Program-made: the position numbers and the translations under genes
In this document: one piece after another, positions 24,170 through 32,715 of the stretch
Layout of the letters: every line of letters starts with the position of its first letter
Position numbering within the stretch: the stretch's first letter is position 1
Notes under the pieces: generated by a model
Database searches by the model: none
Told to the model about the DNA's origin: nothing
The model's input: only the letters and a program-made list of their open reading frames with translations
Assembly: GCA_012719445.1 (NCBI GenBank)
Contig: JAAYAH010000194.1
Span: 1-57,613 of the forward strand
DNA: 57,613 nt
Source: Actinomycetales bacterium
GTDB taxonomy: Bacteria > Actinomycetota > Actinomycetes > Actinomycetales > Kineosporiaceae
Direction of reading: 5' to 3'

Positions 24170-25216
24170 GTGCAACGACGGGAGACGGCATCGCGGCCCG
24201 TCACCGCGGCGAGGAACCGGCCGCCGGAGCACCTCTTCCAGGTCCTCTTCGAGTTCTCCCCGGTCGGGGTGGCGCTGAGCACCCTGGACGGACGGTTCGT
24301 AGAGGTCAACGCCGCGTTCCGGCGGATGGTGCCGGACGCGGGACCGCGCGGGGCGCACCGGCGGCTGGAGCACCTGTGCCGGCTGGTGCCGCGCGGCGGA
24401 CGGATGCCCGACGAGCGTCCGGTCGACCTCGTCGGCTGGGTGCGCGCGTTGCGGGGGGTGCGCAGCGGGTCCACGGACACTGCGCGCGCCGACCTGCTCC
24501 TGCTCTCCCCGGACGGCACCCGGCGCTGGGTGACGACGGCGACGGTCCGGATCACCTTCGACGGCGAGCCCTACCTGATCACCCACCTGGAGGACGTGAC
24601 CCAGCGCCACCAGGAGGAGGAGCGGCTGGCCAACCTCGCCCTGCGGGACGGCCTCACCGGCCTCGCCAACCGGACCCTGCTCTCCGACCGGCTGGACGCC
24701 GCGCTGGCCAGGTCCCGCCGGTGCGGGATCGCCGTCGCCGTGCTCTACCTCGATCTCGACGGGTTCAAGAAGGTCAACGACACCCTCGGGCACGACACCG
24801 GGGACGCGCTGCTGGTGGGCACGGCCGACCGGTTGACGACCGTGCTCCGGGCCGGGGACACCGCGGCCCGGGTGGGTGGTGACGAGTTCGTCGTCGTCGC
24901 GGAGAACGTCGGCACCGAGGCGGCGCTCAGCGAGCTGACCCGGCGGGTCGAGCGGGCGCTCAACGCGCCGATGGAGGTGTGCGGTCGGCAGGTACCGGTG
25001 CTGGCCAGCATCGGCGCGGTGCTGAGCCAGCCGGGGGAGCAGGCCGGCGCGCTGCTGCGGCGGGCCGACGCGGCGATGTTCGCCGTCAAGCGGGCCCACC
25101 GCCGGGTGCGCCGGACGACGCGCTCGTCGGCGAGGCAACCGGTCGGACAGCTGACCCTGCTCCAGGACTCGGTCGTGCAGAGCTCGGTCACCGAGACCGC
25201 GGTGCGGACCGGATGA
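24170..25216 (+). CDS. PAS-GGDEF diguanylate cyclase
   Basis: 348 residues, soluble. A PAS domain at about residues 20-150 (LFQVLFEFSPVGVALSTLDG RFVEVNAAFRRM; ITHLEDVTQRHQEEERL) is followed by a GGDEF domain (RDGLTGLANRTLLSDRL; LYLDLDGFKKVNDTLGHDTG D). GGDEF itself is intact at 236-240, and an inhibitory I-site RAGD sits at 227-230, five residues before it. It should synthesise c-di-GMP with product inhibition. The GTG at 24170 is chosen because GGGGGTGGGG precedes it; an in-frame GTG at 24086 would add 28 residues without a ribosome site. This is the second c-di-GMP enzyme in the window. Confidence 0.9.
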   Translation: MQRRETASRPVTAARNRPPEHLFQVLFEFSPVGVALSTLDGRFVEVNAAFRRMVPDAGPRGAHRRLEHLCRLVPRGGRMPDERPVDLVGWVRALRGVRSGSTDTARADLLLLSPDGTRRWVTTATVRITFDGEPYLITHLEDVTQRHQEEERLANLALRDGLTGLANRTLLSDRLDAALARSRRCGIAVAVLYLDLDGFKKVNDTLGHDTGDALLVGTADRLTTVLRAGDTAARVGGDEFVVVAENVGTEAALSELTRRVERALNAPMEVCGRQVPVLASIGAVLSQPGEQAGALLRRADAAMFAVKRAHRRVRRTTRSSARQPVGQLTLLQDSVVQSSVTETAVRTG

Positions 25217-25348
25217 TGTCGACGGCGGTGAATGGTGACACCAAGACACGCGTCCGACACCCATCGTGATCTCTCCTCTAGGCTTCGAGATCGTCACCTC
25301 CCTCCGGTTCGAGGTCGGGGAGTGACCCGACTCTTAGGGGTTCCACCG

Positions 25349-27271
25349 ATGGCCATCTCAGCCGCCGTCACCAGGACCGCCGTCTCGTTGGCACTGGTGT
25401 CCGTGATCGCGTGCCTTCCGTCCGCCGCCGACGGCGCGACGGCCGCGGGCGGCGGGTCGACGACGCCGCCGTCCGGTGCGAGCACCGCGGCGGTGACCGG
25501 AACGGCCGCGGGCGCGCAGCCGGAACGGCTGGTGCCCGGCCGGTCGGGGGTCTTCTCCGAGGCGATCACCTCTCCGGTCCGGGGCAGCGGGGTCTCCCCC
25601 ACCGGCGTGATCGTGCCGACCCGGTTCCTGGAGCAGCGGATGTCCTGGGAGCGCTGCCTGACCGACGACGAGATCGCGGAGCTCGTCGCGTACGGCTTCC
25701 CCCGCAACGTGAGCCGGCTGGAGTGCGCCACCTACACCGCGCCCCTGGACTGGGACCGGCCGGACAACGGGACACGGGTCACCATCGCGGTGAGCCGGCT
25801 CCGGGCCGGCAAGCCGTCCCCCAGCGGCGGCGTCGTCTTCAGCAACCCGGGCGGTCCCGGACAGCCCGGCCGGGACATGCCGCTGGTGTTCCTGCTCGCC
25901 AAGCGCAGCAAGCTGCTGGCGAGCCAGGACGTGTACGGCATCGACCCGCGGGGCACCGGCGCCTCGACCAACGTCACCTGCAGCGTGCGTCCGGTGGCGA
26001 GTGTCGACCACCGGGACCGGACGGCGGGCAACCTGGGGCTCATCCTGGACACCGCCCGGCTCGGCGCCCAGTACTGCGACGTCAAGGGCGGCACGTTGAT
26101 CAACCACGTGACGACCGAGAACACCGTGAAGGACCTCGACCTCCTGCGGCAGCTCGTCGGCGCGCGCCAGATCAACTGGATCGGCTACTCCGCGGGGACC
26201 TGGCTGGGGGCCTACTACGCGGCCTACTTCCCGCCGCAGACCGGCCGGTTCGTGCTCGACTCCAACGTGGAGTTCACCTCGACCTGGCAGCAGATCACCC
26301 TCAACCAGCCCAAGGGCTTCGAGCGGCGGTTCCGGTCGGACTTCACCCCGTGGGCGGCGTCCCACCATGCCGCATACGGGCTCGGCACGACCTCGACCGC
26401 CGTCCGGAGCTTCTACGAGAGGCTGCGGAAGGACCTCGGCGACTTCCCCGTCGGCGCCTACGACGGGCCGACCCTCGACCTCACCATCGCCGAGGCGCTG
26501 TACACCCGGGACTCCTTCCCCGACCTCGCCGAGTTCCTCGGTGAGCTGCGGGCCATCGTCGACATGCTCAGGGAGGGCAGGACCTCCGGTGCGGCACGGT
26601 CCCGGACCGCGCTCGCCCGACGGTTCCCCCGGCTGGCGGCGGTCGCGGAGCGCGGAGCGGGGGAGGGACGCCGGCTGCTCGGTCCCCTGGTGACGGGGAG
26701 AGCGGCGAGCCGACCGGCCGGGGCGACCCCGGTGTCCGCCGTCGACGCCTCCGACGCCACCTCCCTCGCCATCACCTGCGGGGACACGGCCTGGCGCGGT
26801 GCGGAGGACCGGCTCATCCAGGACTCCGGCTCCCAGGGCTCCCGGTACCCGCTCATCGGATACCGGATCGTCGAGGAACCGTGCATGTTCTGGCAGCGCG
26901 GCGGCGGTGACCTGCCCGAGATCACCGGAGCGGGGGTGCCGCAGATCCTCATGGTCCAGTCCGAGCACGATCCGGCCACCCCGATCGAGGGAGCCCGGCG
27001 GGCCGCGGCCCGCGTGCCCGGTGCCCGCCTGCTCGTCGTCCGGAACGAGGGTGAGCACGGCCTCTACGCCGGGGGCAACTCCTGCGTCGACCGGGCGGTC
27101 GAGGGCTTCATCGTGGACGGCGTGCTGCCCGCCGCCGGGGCGACCTGTTCCGGGCTGCCGATCCCCGGCCCAGGGGTGTCCCCCGGCCGGCGCGCCGGGA
27201 CGGTCCCGCCGCGGAACCCCCTGGTGGCCCTGACCGAGATCGCCGAGCTCGTGTCGGCCGACCCCGACTGA
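25349..27271 (+). CDS. Secreted alpha/beta-hydrolase, tripeptidyl-aminopeptidase type (S33)
   Basis: 640 residues with a signal peptide (TAVSLALVSVIACLPSAADG A). The fold shows the oxyanion-loop motif VVFSNPGGPGQPGRDMPLVF, then DVYGIDPRGTGAS and the nucleophile elbow WIGYSAGTWLGAYYAAYFPP (Ser281). The C-terminal part has SEHDPATPIEGARRAA (Asp541) and NEGEHGLY (His570), completing the triad. This is the pattern of the Streptomyces mycelium-associated tripeptidyl aminopeptidases, so it likely trims N-terminal peptides outside the cell. ATG at 25349 follows TTAGGGG; a -10-like TAGGCT lies at 25279-25284. The VOC-type gene starts 8 bp after. Confidence 0.92.
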   Translation: MAISAAVTRTAVSLALVSVIACLPSAADGATAAGGGSTTPPSGASTAAVTGTAAGAQPERLVPGRSGVFSEAITSPVRGSGVSPTGVIVPTRFLEQRMSWERCLTDDEIAELVAYGFPRNVSRLECATYTAPLDWDRPDNGTRVTIAVSRLRAGKPSPSGGVVFSNPGGPGQPGRDMPLVFLLAKRSKLLASQDVYGIDPRGTGASTNVTCSVRPVASVDHRDRTAGNLGLILDTARLGAQYCDVKGGTLINHVTTENTVKDLDLLRQLVGARQINWIGYSAGTWLGAYYAAYFPPQTGRFVLDSNVEFTSTWQQITLNQPKGFERRFRSDFTPWAASHHAAYGLGTTSTAVRSFYERLRKDLGDFPVGAYDGPTLDLTIAEALYTRDSFPDLAEFLGELRAIVDMLREGRTSGAARSRTALARRFPRLAAVAERGAGEGRRLLGPLVTGRAASRPAGATPVSAVDASDATSLAITCGDTAWRGAEDRLIQDSGSQGSRYPLIGYRIVEEPCMFWQRGGGDLPEITGAGVPQILMVQSEHDPATPIEGARRAAARVPGARLLVVRNEGEHGLYAGGNSCVDRAVEGFIVDGVLPAAGATCSGLPIPGPGVSPGRRAGTVPPRNPLVALTEIAELVSADPD

Positions 27272-27278
27272 GGCCGGG

Positions 27279-27959
27279 ATGCGTCTCGATCGGGTGTGTT
27301 ACGCCGCGGAGCCGGACGGGTTGCTGGCCACGGCCCGGCGGCTGGGGTCGGCCATCGGTGTCCAGCCGGTCGAGGGCGGGGTCCAGCCCCGGCTGGGGTC
27401 GCGGACGATGGTGCTCCCGCTGGCGGGCAGCCACTGCGTCGAGATCGTCGAGGCCCTCGAACACCCGGCGACCCTGCGGATGCCGTTCGGCCAGGCGGTC
27501 CGGGCCAGGACCCGGTCCGGCGGCGGCTGGCTGACCTGGGTGGTGACGGTCGACGACGCGGTCCTCGTCGAGCGGTGTCCCGGCCGGACCGTCACCGCGG
27601 TGCACCGCAGGGGCGCGGACGGGGGTCTCGCCTGCTGGCGCCAACTCGGCGCGGCGGGATCGGCCTCGGGGGGACCGGACACCGCGGGATCGGCCACGGC
27701 GGGACCGGACGTCGACCCGCAGCTCCCGTTCCTCACCTCACCGGGGCACGGAGTCGGCCCCCGGGAGCTCCGGGTGTGCGGATCGGCGCGGTTGTCGGTG
27801 CTGCGGATCTCGGGCAGCCCGCACCGGGTGACGTCGTCGCTGGGAGAGCCCGGCGACCGCCTCCTGGAGGACGTCGAGGTCGAGTGGGTGGCCCCGAGCG
27901 GGACGCCGGGGCTGCTGGAGGTGTGCTTCGAGACCCCGGCGGGTCCCGTCGTCCGCTGA
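27279..27959 (+). CDS. Glyoxalase-like (VOC fold) domain protein
   Basis: 226 residues beginning MRLDRVCYAAEPDGLLATAR RLG and continuing with QPRLGSRTMVLPLAGSHCVE IVEALEHP, the arrangement of the actinobacterial glyoxalase-like domain family, which includes paired beta-alpha-beta modules. Enzymatic activity is unknown. In the middle, residues 126-145, the sequence GSASGGPDTA GSATAGPDVD is a 10-residue duplication encoded by two 30-bp repeats (27654-27683 and 27684-27713), placed between the two VOC halves. ATG at 27279 is 8 bp after the peptidase stop, so the two are likely co-transcribed. Confidence 0.8.
   Translation: MRLDRVCYAAEPDGLLATARRLGSAIGVQPVEGGVQPRLGSRTMVLPLAGSHCVEIVEALEHPATLRMPFGQAVRARTRSGGGWLTWVVTVDDAVLVERCPGRTVTAVHRRGADGGLACWRQLGAAGSASGGPDTAGSATAGPDVDPQLPFLTSPGHGVGPRELRVCGSARLSVLRISGSPHRVTSSLGEPGDRLLEDVEVEWVAPSGTPGLLEVCFETPAGPVVR
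27654..27713 (+). repeat. 30-bp in-frame tandem duplication
   Basis: Two near-identical 30-bp units starting GCGGGATCGGCC encode the GSASGGPDTA/GSATAGPDVD linker inside the VOC protein. Confidence 0.8.
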
Positions 27960-28094
27960 GGGCGGGGCCGGGCGGGTGGGAAATGGGTGGTAACGCTGCG
28001 GGGGCACGGACGCGTCGGTAGACTCCGGGCTGTCACAGTGCATGCACAGTGTGACGTCGCTGGGGGCATCCGAGAACGTACGGGGGTGCAAAAA

Positions 28095-28176
28095 CCAGTG
28101 ACCTGAAAGGTGCTCCGGATCACTGGACGAGACGAGTGAGAGCCGCGTCCACAACGATCGTGGAGCACCTTTCAGG
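28095..28176 (+). ncRNA. Orphan structured element with two competing hairpins
   Basis: CCTGAAAGGTGCTCC (28102-28116) has a perfect 15-bp reverse complement at 28162-28176. A second pair, CCAGTGA (28095-28101) / TCACTGG (28120-28126), straddles the first arm, so the two stems interlock (pseudoknot) or alternate. A -10-like TAGACT lies 70 bp upstream, and an ATG of a 102-codon unrecognised frame begins 6 bp downstream at 28182. It could be a riboswitch-like leader, a small RNA, or a small inverted-repeat element; no family recognised and no target-site duplication seen. Confidence 0.4.
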
Positions 28177-28617
28177 CACCGATGTTTGGTGCAACGTGGT
28201 GGGAGCCGTTGCCATGCGAAGTGGCTGAGGTTCCACCTCCTCTCCACTGTTCCAAGTGGAGCGGTCGGCGGCGATGTCCGGGCTGGTTCGCCGCCGACCG
28301 CGGGGCTCTTAGGGTGCGATCTCCTGGCCGGGTGCCCGGTCGGCGAGCCGGTGGGCTGCGACGCTCGGCACGTGCTCGGACGGAGAACGCTTACGTACGG
28401 ATTCTCTGTGGAAGCGCCATGTCACCGACGCCTCGCCAGGTAATTGTGGTCTCACTCCCTCGTGGATGCGACAAGTCCCTGTCGCCATGACCGACCCGAC
28501 ACCTGACCCGCCGGCCGTGGCGATGCTCTGTCCAGCCATTGGACCCTCCGAGGCGGTCGATGGTGGTGCGCCTGTTGGGCCCCCCCGAGTATGAGGTCTT
28601 CGGTTCTGAGGTTGTGT

Positions 28618-28641
28618 GTTCGTGGGAGCGCTCCCACGAAC
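28618..28641. promoter_or_regulatory. CebR/CelR-type operator (distal)
   Basis: A perfect 24-bp palindrome (GTTCGTGGGAGC and its reverse complement). Its 14-bp core TGGGAGCGCTCCCA at 28623-28636 is identical to the site bound by the LacI-type cello-oligosaccharide repressors CebR of Streptomyces and CelR of Thermobifida. It lies about 780 bp upstream of the GH48 start. Confidence 0.85.
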
Positions 28642-29070
28642 CTTGAGGGGACTGTAGCCGCGCCTCGCTGACCCGTAAAGCCCTAGAAGGGGATCAAATC
28701 TGAGGGTAACCGCTCCGTAACTGAGACGGGTCACTCGCTCGACCCCCACCCCCCATCTACCGGCGGGTTCGTGGATCTCACCCCTGCGGTGCGACCGCGT
28801 ATCGTCACCGCCTGTGCATGTCGGCCCCTCGTCCGGGGCCGGTGCGACGCGGCAGGAGTTGTCGGGTCGACAGCCTCGATTGAAGGGGTCGGTCACGGGT
28901 CTTCCCCCGGTCGTGTTTCCTTCGTCACTCCGCCTCTCGCCGCCATGGATACGGAGTTCCTGAACAGCCATCCGCACACCACTTTTAGTGTTCAAGTGCT
29001 TACGTGATGTACGCGGAAGATGGCCTGCGTTGTTGTTCGGGTGATCGATTGTCGAGCGTCGGGTGACTCC

Positions 29071-29090
29071 CTATCACGTGAACGTGATAG
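29071..29090. promoter_or_regulatory. Second palindrome class upstream of GH48
   Basis: CTATCACGT-GA-ACGTGATAG, a perfect 9-bp dyad with 2-bp centre, 32 bp upstream of the proximal CebR-type site. Its sequence differs from the CebR box, so it likely binds another regulator. Confidence 0.6.
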
Positions 29091-29122
29091 CGCCTTCTCG
29101 GCGGGACTTCTGTTGCTTGTGT

Positions 29123-29136
29123 CGGGAGCGCTCCCA
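29123..29136. promoter_or_regulatory. CebR/CelR-type operator (proximal)
   Basis: CGGGAGCGCTCCCA, one base from the CebR/CelR consensus, 285 bp before the cellulase ATG. It lies just after TTGCTT (29113-29118), a possible -35, so a bound repressor would block the promoter. Confidence 0.8.
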
Positions 29137-29421
29137 TGCAAGACTCCCGGCACTCGCGCTCGGGAGCCGCTGCGAGTTGGGCCTGCTTGGTCGCGAGGAC
29201 CACGGTGTGGAGCCGAGGTCCCCGAGGCGAGCCCAGACACCCACCCGCACCGTCTTCAACCGGTTCGGGTCGTCAACATGCCGTCAGCTCGTCGTCCGGG
29301 TCGAGCGGGCCACGTGTATCGACCCCGTCGTGAGCGTCCGTGCGTCGACTCCAGCGGGGTGCGCCCGACAGGGGTACTCCCCTGACGATGTCCGAGCAGT
29401 AGTACAGGAGAGAGAACAGGC

Positions 29422-31866
29422 ATGAGACTCGGCTTGAGTCGCAGAATCGCCGTTGTGGCGATTGGTGCGATCGCCGCAGGTGGCCTCGTGTCTGTGCCGG
29501 TGGGTTCGGCACAGGCTGCGATCGCCTGCCGCGTCACGTACTCCGTCATGGGCCAGTGGCCCGGCGGCTTCCAGGGTGGCCTCACGATCACCAACACCGG
29601 CGACGCGTGGAACGGGTGGTCGCTGACCTTCACGTTCCCCAGCGGGCAGACCATCACCCAGGGCTGGGTGGGCAAGTTCAGCCAGTCCGGCTCCCGGGTG
29701 ACCGTGACCAACGAGGCCTGGAACGGCAACGTCGGCAGCGGGCAGTCGGCGTCCCCCGGCTTCATCGGCAGCTGGAACGGCAGCAACGCCGCCCCGACGG
29801 ACTTCGCGGTGAACGGCGTCGCCTGCGGTGACACCACGCCGACCACGACGACCACGACGACGACGCGGCCGACCACCACGACCACGACGACGACGCGGCC
29901 GACCACCACGACCACGACGACGACGCGGCCGACCACCACGACCACGACGTCGGGTGGTGGCACCAGCAGCTACACCGAGGAGTTCCTCGAGCTGTACAAC
30001 AAGATCCACGCGTCGGACAGCGGGTACTTCAGCCCCGAGGGCGTGCCCTACCACTCCATCGAGACCCTGATGGTCGAGGCGCCGGACCACGGTCACGAGA
30101 CCACGTCCGAGGCGTTCAGCTACTACCTGTGGCTCGAGGCCGAGTACGGCCAGATCACCGGTGACTGGGCCCCGTTCAACACCGCCTGGGCGACGATGGA
30201 GAAGTACATCATCCCGTCGCGCAGCGACTACCGGTTCGGCGGCTACAACACCTCCGACGGGTCGGACTACGCCCCTGACGGTGACTACCCGAGCGACTAC
30301 CCGACCACCCGGGACACCGGTGTGAGCATCGGGTCCGACCCGCTGTGGTCGGAGCTGAGCAGTGCCTACGGCTCGGGCAGCCTCTACCAGATGCACTGGC
30401 TGCTGGACGTCGACAACGTCTACGGCTACGGCAAGTGCGGTGACGGCACCACCAAGCCGGCGTTCATCAACACCTACCAGCGCGGCGTCCAGGAGTCGGT
30501 GTGGGAGACCGTCGCCCACCCGTCCTGCGAGACGTTCAAGTGGGGCGCCGGGGCCTCCGGCGGCTTCCTGCCGATCTTCATGAAGGAGTCCAGTTACGCG
30601 CAGCAGTGGCGCTTCACCAGCGCCCCTGACGCCGACGCCCGTGCGATCCAGGCCGCCTACTGGGCGCTGACCTGGGCCAAGGAGCAGGGCAAGCAGTCCT
30701 CTATCTCCAGCGCCATCACCAGTGCGGCGAAGATGGGTGACTACCTGCGCTACGCCATGTACGACAAGCACTTCAAGATGCCCGGTTGCACCTCCACGTC
30801 CTGCACCCCGGGCAGTGGTAAGGCCGCGTCGAACTACCTCATCAACTGGTACGTGTCCTGGGGTGGGGCCATGGACGGCTCCTGGGCGTTCCTCATCGGT
30901 TCGTCCGGCTACCACCAGGGCTACCAGAACCCGCTGGCGGCCTACGTGCTGTCCAGCGTGACCGAGCTGATCCCGAAGAGCTCCTCCGCCAAGCAGGACT
31001 GGGCGACCACCAGGACCCGGTCGCTCGACTTCCTGACCTGGCTGCAGTCGGCGGAGGGTGCCTTCGCCGGTGGCGCGAACAACAGCTGGAACGGCCGCTA
31101 CGAGAACCCGCCGTCGAACATCCCCGACTTCTACGGGTTGCACTACGACTGGCAGCCGGTCTGGAACGACCCGCCGTCGAACCGGTGGTTCGGCTTCCAG
31201 GCGTGGGGTACCGAGCGTCTGGCCGAGTACTACTACCTCACCAAGGACGAGCGGGCCGGTGCGCTCCTCGACAAGTGGGTCGACTGGGCGCTGGCTCACA
31301 CCACCATCACCGCTGATGATGTCCAGTTCCCGTCCGACCTGGCCTGGTCCGGGACCCCGGGTGGCAACTGGTCCTCGGGAACGACCTCGGTCAACAACGC
31401 CGGTCTGCACGTGACCGTGCAGAACTACACCAACGACATCGGTGTCGCGGGCGCCTACGCCCGGCTGCTGGCCTACTACGCGGCAGCCACCGGTGACGCC
31501 GAGGCCAAGGCCGCGTCGAAGGGTCTCCTCGACTACATCCTGACCAAGAAGGACGACAAGGGTGTGTCGCTGCCGGAGACGCGGAAGGACTACAACCGGT
31601 TCACCTACAACCGCTCGGCGAACGGCGAGGACGGCCTCTACATCCCGTCGGGCTACAGCGGTGTCATGGCGAACGGCGACCCGATCAACAGCAACAGCAC
31701 GTTCCTGTCCATCCGGACCTTCTACAAGGACGACCCGGATTGGCCGAAGGTCCAGACGTACCTCGACGGTGGCGCCGCTCCGACCTTCAACTACCACCGG
31801 TTCTGGGCACAGGTCGACGTGGCCACTGCGCTCGCCGACTACGGTCGTCTCTTCCCGGAGGGCTGA
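29422..31866 (+). CDS. Secreted cellulase, CBM2 plus glycoside hydrolase family 48
   Basis: 814 residues. Signal peptide about 1-33 (RRIAVVAIGAIAAGGLVSVP ... SAQA). CBM2 cellulose-binding module 34-134 (VTYSVMGQWPGGFQGGLTIT NTG; NGWSLTFTFPSGQTITQGW; the two cysteines at the ends). Linker 135-182 made of three TTTTTTTTRP repeats. GH48 from about 183 to the end (TEEFLELYNKIHASDSGYFS; PDHGHETTSEAFSYYLWLEA holding the catalytic Glu, 226 or 230; FGFQAWGTERLAEYYYLTKD). GH48 enzymes are processive reducing-end cellobiohydrolases, the main engine of many cellulase systems. ATG at 29422 has AGGAGA upstream. Two CebR/CelR-type operators precede it, so induction by cello-oligosaccharides is likely. A hairpin terminator follows. 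Confidence 0.97.
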   Translation: MRLGLSRRIAVVAIGAIAAGGLVSVPVGSAQAAIACRVTYSVMGQWPGGFQGGLTITNTGDAWNGWSLTFTFPSGQTITQGWVGKFSQSGSRVTVTNEAWNGNVGSGQSASPGFIGSWNGSNAAPTDFAVNGVACGDTTPTTTTTTTTRPTTTTTTTTRPTTTTTTTTRPTTTTTTSGGGTSSYTEEFLELYNKIHASDSGYFSPEGVPYHSIETLMVEAPDHGHETTSEAFSYYLWLEAEYGQITGDWAPFNTAWATMEKYIIPSRSDYRFGGYNTSDGSDYAPDGDYPSDYPTTRDTGVSIGSDPLWSELSSAYGSGSLYQMHWLLDVDNVYGYGKCGDGTTKPAFINTYQRGVQESVWETVAHPSCETFKWGAGASGGFLPIFMKESSYAQQWRFTSAPDADARAIQAAYWALTWAKEQGKQSSISSAITSAAKMGDYLRYAMYDKHFKMPGCTSTSCTPGSGKAASNYLINWYVSWGGAMDGSWAFLIGSSGYHQGYQNPLAAYVLSSVTELIPKSSSAKQDWATTRTRSLDFLTWLQSAEGAFAGGANNSWNGRYENPPSNIPDFYGLHYDWQPVWNDPPSNRWFGFQAWGTERLAEYYYLTKDERAGALLDKWVDWALAHTTITADDVQFPSDLAWSGTPGGNWSSGTTSVNNAGLHVTVQNYTNDIGVAGAYARLLAYYAAATGDAEAKAASKGLLDYILTKKDDKGVSLPETRKDYNRFTYNRSANGEDGLYIPSGYSGVMANGDPINSNSTFLSIRTFYKDDPDWPKVQTYLDGGAAPTFNYHRFWAQVDVATALADYGRLFPEG
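29851..29940 (+). repeat. Three perfect 30-bp repeats encoding the Thr/Pro linker
   Basis: Unit beginning ACCACGACGACGACGCGGCC is present three times without a mismatch (29851, 29881, 29911), giving TTTTTTTTRP x3 in the cellulase linker. Identity at DNA level suggests recent expansion and length variation among strains. Confidence 0.95.
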
Positions 31867-31918
31867 CCGGTCCCGATCGGTAACTGAACACCCCAGGCCC
31901 TGAGTGACAGGGCTGACA

Positions 31919-31954
31919 GCTCGGGTGGGGCGGCACACGCCGTCCCACCCGAGC
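31919..31954 (+). terminator. Terminator after GH48
   Basis: GCTCGGGTGGG pairs with CCCACCCGAGC; the stem continues after one G-T step through CGG/CCG, leaving a 6-nt loop. It lies 52 bp after the stop codon. Confidence 0.8.
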
Positions 31955-31990
31955 CGTGTCTGTGCGGTGCGGGTTGGTGCGATCAGCGAC

Positions 31991-32050
31991 GTGGGGGTGT
32001 GGTCCGGGACGTGGGGGTGTGGTCCGGGACGTGGGGGTGTGGTCCGCGAC
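31991..32050. repeat. 20-bp tandem repeat, three copies
   Basis: GTGGGGGTGTGGTCCGGGAC at 31991, 32011 and 32031; the third copy differs by one base. It lies in the 309-bp gap between GH48 and the convergent DUF2630 gene, beyond the terminator. No other content was seen in this gap. Confidence 0.9.
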
Positions 32051-32175
32051 GGGGGTGCGGTGCGCGTCGTGTCCGGGCGGTGCGGGAGAGCCGCAGGGTG
32101 CGCAGGGGTCGACACCCCTGGAGATCCCGCGGCTCCGGTGAGCGGCTTCGGTGCGGCATCCTCCCTGCGGAGGGC

Positions 32176-32427
32176 TCAGCAGCCGGCCTGGCTCCTCATC
32201 GGGGACACGTTCGCCGGGGGTTCGCCCGTGTTCGGGTCCAGCCCGGCTGCCCGCAACGCGCGGCGCCGCCGGAGCAGGTCCCACATGCTCTCGATGCCCT
32301 GCTCCAGCTCCTCGAGCCGGGCGAGCTCGGCGTCCTCGGTGACGTCGCCGTGCTCGCGGAGATAACGCAACCGGTGGCTCTCGGCGACGAGACCGTGGAT
32401 GCGATCGAGAATCTCTCGGTCTTCCAT
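32176..32427 (-). CDS. DUF2630 family protein
   Basis: 83 residues, all helical: MEDREILDRIHGLVAESHRL RYLREHGDVTEDAELARLEE LEQGIESMWDLLRRRRALRA AGLDPN. This is the complete DUF2630 pattern, a small actinobacterial family of unknown role. ATG at 32427 with CAGGAGG upstream. A -10-like TAGCGT is visible on the minus strand near 32490. It is convergent with the GH48 gene and transcribed separately from purB. Confidence 0.9.
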   Translation of the reverse strand: MEDREILDRIHGLVAESHRLRYLREHGDVTEDAELARLEELEQGIESMWDLLRRRRALRAAGLDPNTGEPPANVSPMRSQAGC

Positions 32428-32651
32428 CCGGGCCTCCTGGGTTCCATGGAGACCGGAGGGTCTCCGTGCGCCGTGTACACGTCGACGCTAGGGCTGGTGA
32501 CGGAGCGGGTCCCCGGGCCACAAGTCCCGAGTGAGAGGGGTCACTCGACACACAGCAGCGTATTCGTTACTGAAAGTGACACTCCTGGCGGTGCGTAGCC
32601 GAGCCGGGGGAGCTGCCGGCGCGCCCCTCTCCCTGCGGCGCCGGCCGCCCG

Positions 32652-32715
32652 GTCAGTACCCGCCGGGGTCAGTGCCTGCCGGGGTCACTGCCCGCCGGGG
32701 TCAGTGCCCGCCGGG
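32652..32715. repeat. 16-bp tandem repeat, four copies, overlapping the purB stop
   Basis: GTCAGTGCCCGCCGGG and close variants at 32652, 32668, 32684 and 32700. The last copy includes the purB stop codon, so the repeat starts in the coding end and runs downstream of the gene. Confidence 0.88.

Larger units (their letters stand above)
27960..29421. other. 1.46-kb gene-free region upstream of the GH48 cellulase
   Basis: Open frames exist on both strands, including a 228-codon frame on the minus strand (28309-28995), but their translations show no hydrophobic cores, domains or ribosome sites and I do not accept them. The region holds a TAGACT promoter-like hexamer at 28019-28024, the hairpin element 28095-28176, two CebR/CelR-type palindromes and a third, different palindrome. 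It is unusually long for this compact genome. Confidence 0.6.

Noticed and set aside
28309-28995. A 228-codon minus-strand frame in the region before GH48
   Set aside because: No hydrophobic core pattern, domain, or ribosome site; spans a perfect CebR-type operator and a promoter-rich region.
31991-32050. Possible CRISPR array (regular repeats)
   Set aside because: Units are directly adjacent 20-mers with no spacers; the same holds for the repeats at 53699 and 32652.
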